Below the pieces are notes generated by a model. The model was not told the DNA's origin. It searched no databases and saw only the letters and a program-made list of their open reading frames with translations. Made by a program: the position numbers and the translations under genes. This document shows, piece after piece, positions 5,289-5,741 of a stretch of DNA of 5,741 nt (positions are counted from its first letter, which is position 1; every line of letters starts with the position of its first letter). The stretch spans positions 1-5,741 of the forward strand of contig JAGGRV010000197.1 in assembly GCA_021159445.1 (NCBI GenBank). The letters are read 5' to 3'. This DNA comes from Deltaproteobacteria bacterium (GTDB lineage: Bacteria > Desulfobacterota > Dissulfuribacteria > Dissulfuribacterales > UBA3076).

Positions 5289-5741
5289 TATTCAAACTGC
5301 CTCCGGAAGCGCCAGACACCGAAACCAAATACCAGGCTGCCGAGCAGGCCGAGGCCAAGCAGGGAGTCCCATAGAATCCCGATCCCCGCTCCCTTCAGCA
5401 GAATGCCGTAGGACACCTCGATATAGTAATAGAGCGGGGAGATATACATGGCCTGGCGAATACCCGCCGGCATGGCCTCCGGCGGCGTCCAGGCCCCGGA
5501 CAGGAGGATGATCGGCATCATGATCATGATGGTCATCATGGCGGCCTGGGCAAGGTTGCGGCTCATGGTCGAGATAAACAGTCCGAGACCTGACATGTCA
5601 AAGGTGTACATGGCCGTCACCGCAAAGAAAAGCGGCAAGCTGCCCTTCATGGGCGCATGGAAAATCCCTTTTATGACCAGGGTGAGGCTCAGCGCCGTTC
5701 CCAGCAGGATAACCAGGGTCATGGCAATGACCTTGGGCAGC
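5288..5741 (-). CDS. ABC-2 type transporter permease, C-terminal part (5' cut by window)
   Basis: An open frame of 150 residues from the window edge to TAA 5288-5290. The visible part has about five hydrophobic segments and the hallmarks of an ABC-2 membrane-domain C-terminus: LPKVIAMTLVILLGTALSLTLV, MSGLGLFISTMSRNLAQA, then MMPIILLSGAWTPPEAMPAGIR, where LLSG..(F/T)P...MP is characteristic, YISPLYYYIEVSYGILLKG, and a final helix ending in a basic WRFRRQ tail. The ATG at 5722 is internal; six in-frame codons precede it, so the true start is outside the window. This type of permease usually works with an HlyD-like adaptor and its own ATPase in exporters; those would lie to the right. It ends 18 nt before mlaE and probably shares its transcript. 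Substrate unknown. It is GC-richer than the mla genes (43 of 60 G/C in 5461-5520). Confidence 0.88.
   Translation of the reverse strand, partial: LPKVIAMTLVILLGTALSLTLVIKGIFHAPMKGSLPLFFAVTAMYTFDMSGLGLFISTMSRNLAQAAMMTIMIMMPIILLSGAWTPPEAMPAGIRQAMYISPLYYYIEVSYGILLKGAGIGILWDSLLGLGLLGSLVFGFGVWRFRRQFE

Overview
This window holds the 3' end and core of a Mla-type (MCE) lipid-transport operon read on the minus strand, followed downstream by a separate MFS transporter gene on the same strand. Beyond that lies a gene-poor border with a broken Fic-family gene and several small repeats. The parts list is Gram-negative: an MCE protein, a PqiC-like outer-membrane lipoprotein and a STAS-fused MlaE permease. 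The style (tightly overlapping genes, ABC-2 permease next to mla genes, small intergenic repeats) would fit a Desulfobacterota-like or other deltaproteobacterial-type organism, but that placement is inference from general impression and is weak.

Layout from the right edge, in transcription order on the minus strand: the C-terminal part of an ABC-2 type permease (5741-5288, cut by the window), a STAS-MlaE permease (5269-4118), an MlaF-type ATPase with a TTG start (4121-3354), a single-domain MCE protein with a long helical tail (3364-2468), and a PqiC/ABC_trans_aux lipoprotein with a GTG start (2478-1810). Junctions are an 18-nt gap, a 4-nt overlap and two 11-nt overlaps. Each internal gene has a visible Shine-Dalgarno sequence, so this looks like one translationally coupled transcript. 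Together the last four genes should form an inner-membrane ATPase/permease complex, a periplasmic MCE ring with a helical extension, and a lipoprotein partner at the outer membrane, moving lipids across the envelope.

After a 96-nt gap with a small hairpin and a heptamer repeat comes a GC-rich MFS gene (1713-556). From 555 to 1 there is a doubtful small ORF, a short tandem motif and, on the plus strand, the C-terminal winged-helix remnant of a Fic-family protein. A ~33-bp imperfect repeat occurs in direct orientation at 22-54, abutting the Fic remnant, and at 1814-1846, where it encodes the last residues of the lipoprotein. The segment between the copies therefore looks like a rearranged or inserted block.

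I see no CRISPR array, rRNA, tRNA, transposase or clearly undescribed multi-gene system. The most unusual points are the repeat pair that forms a protein C-terminus and brackets the MFS/Fic block, the heptamer repeat just upstream of the MFS start, and the composition change inside the transport operon.
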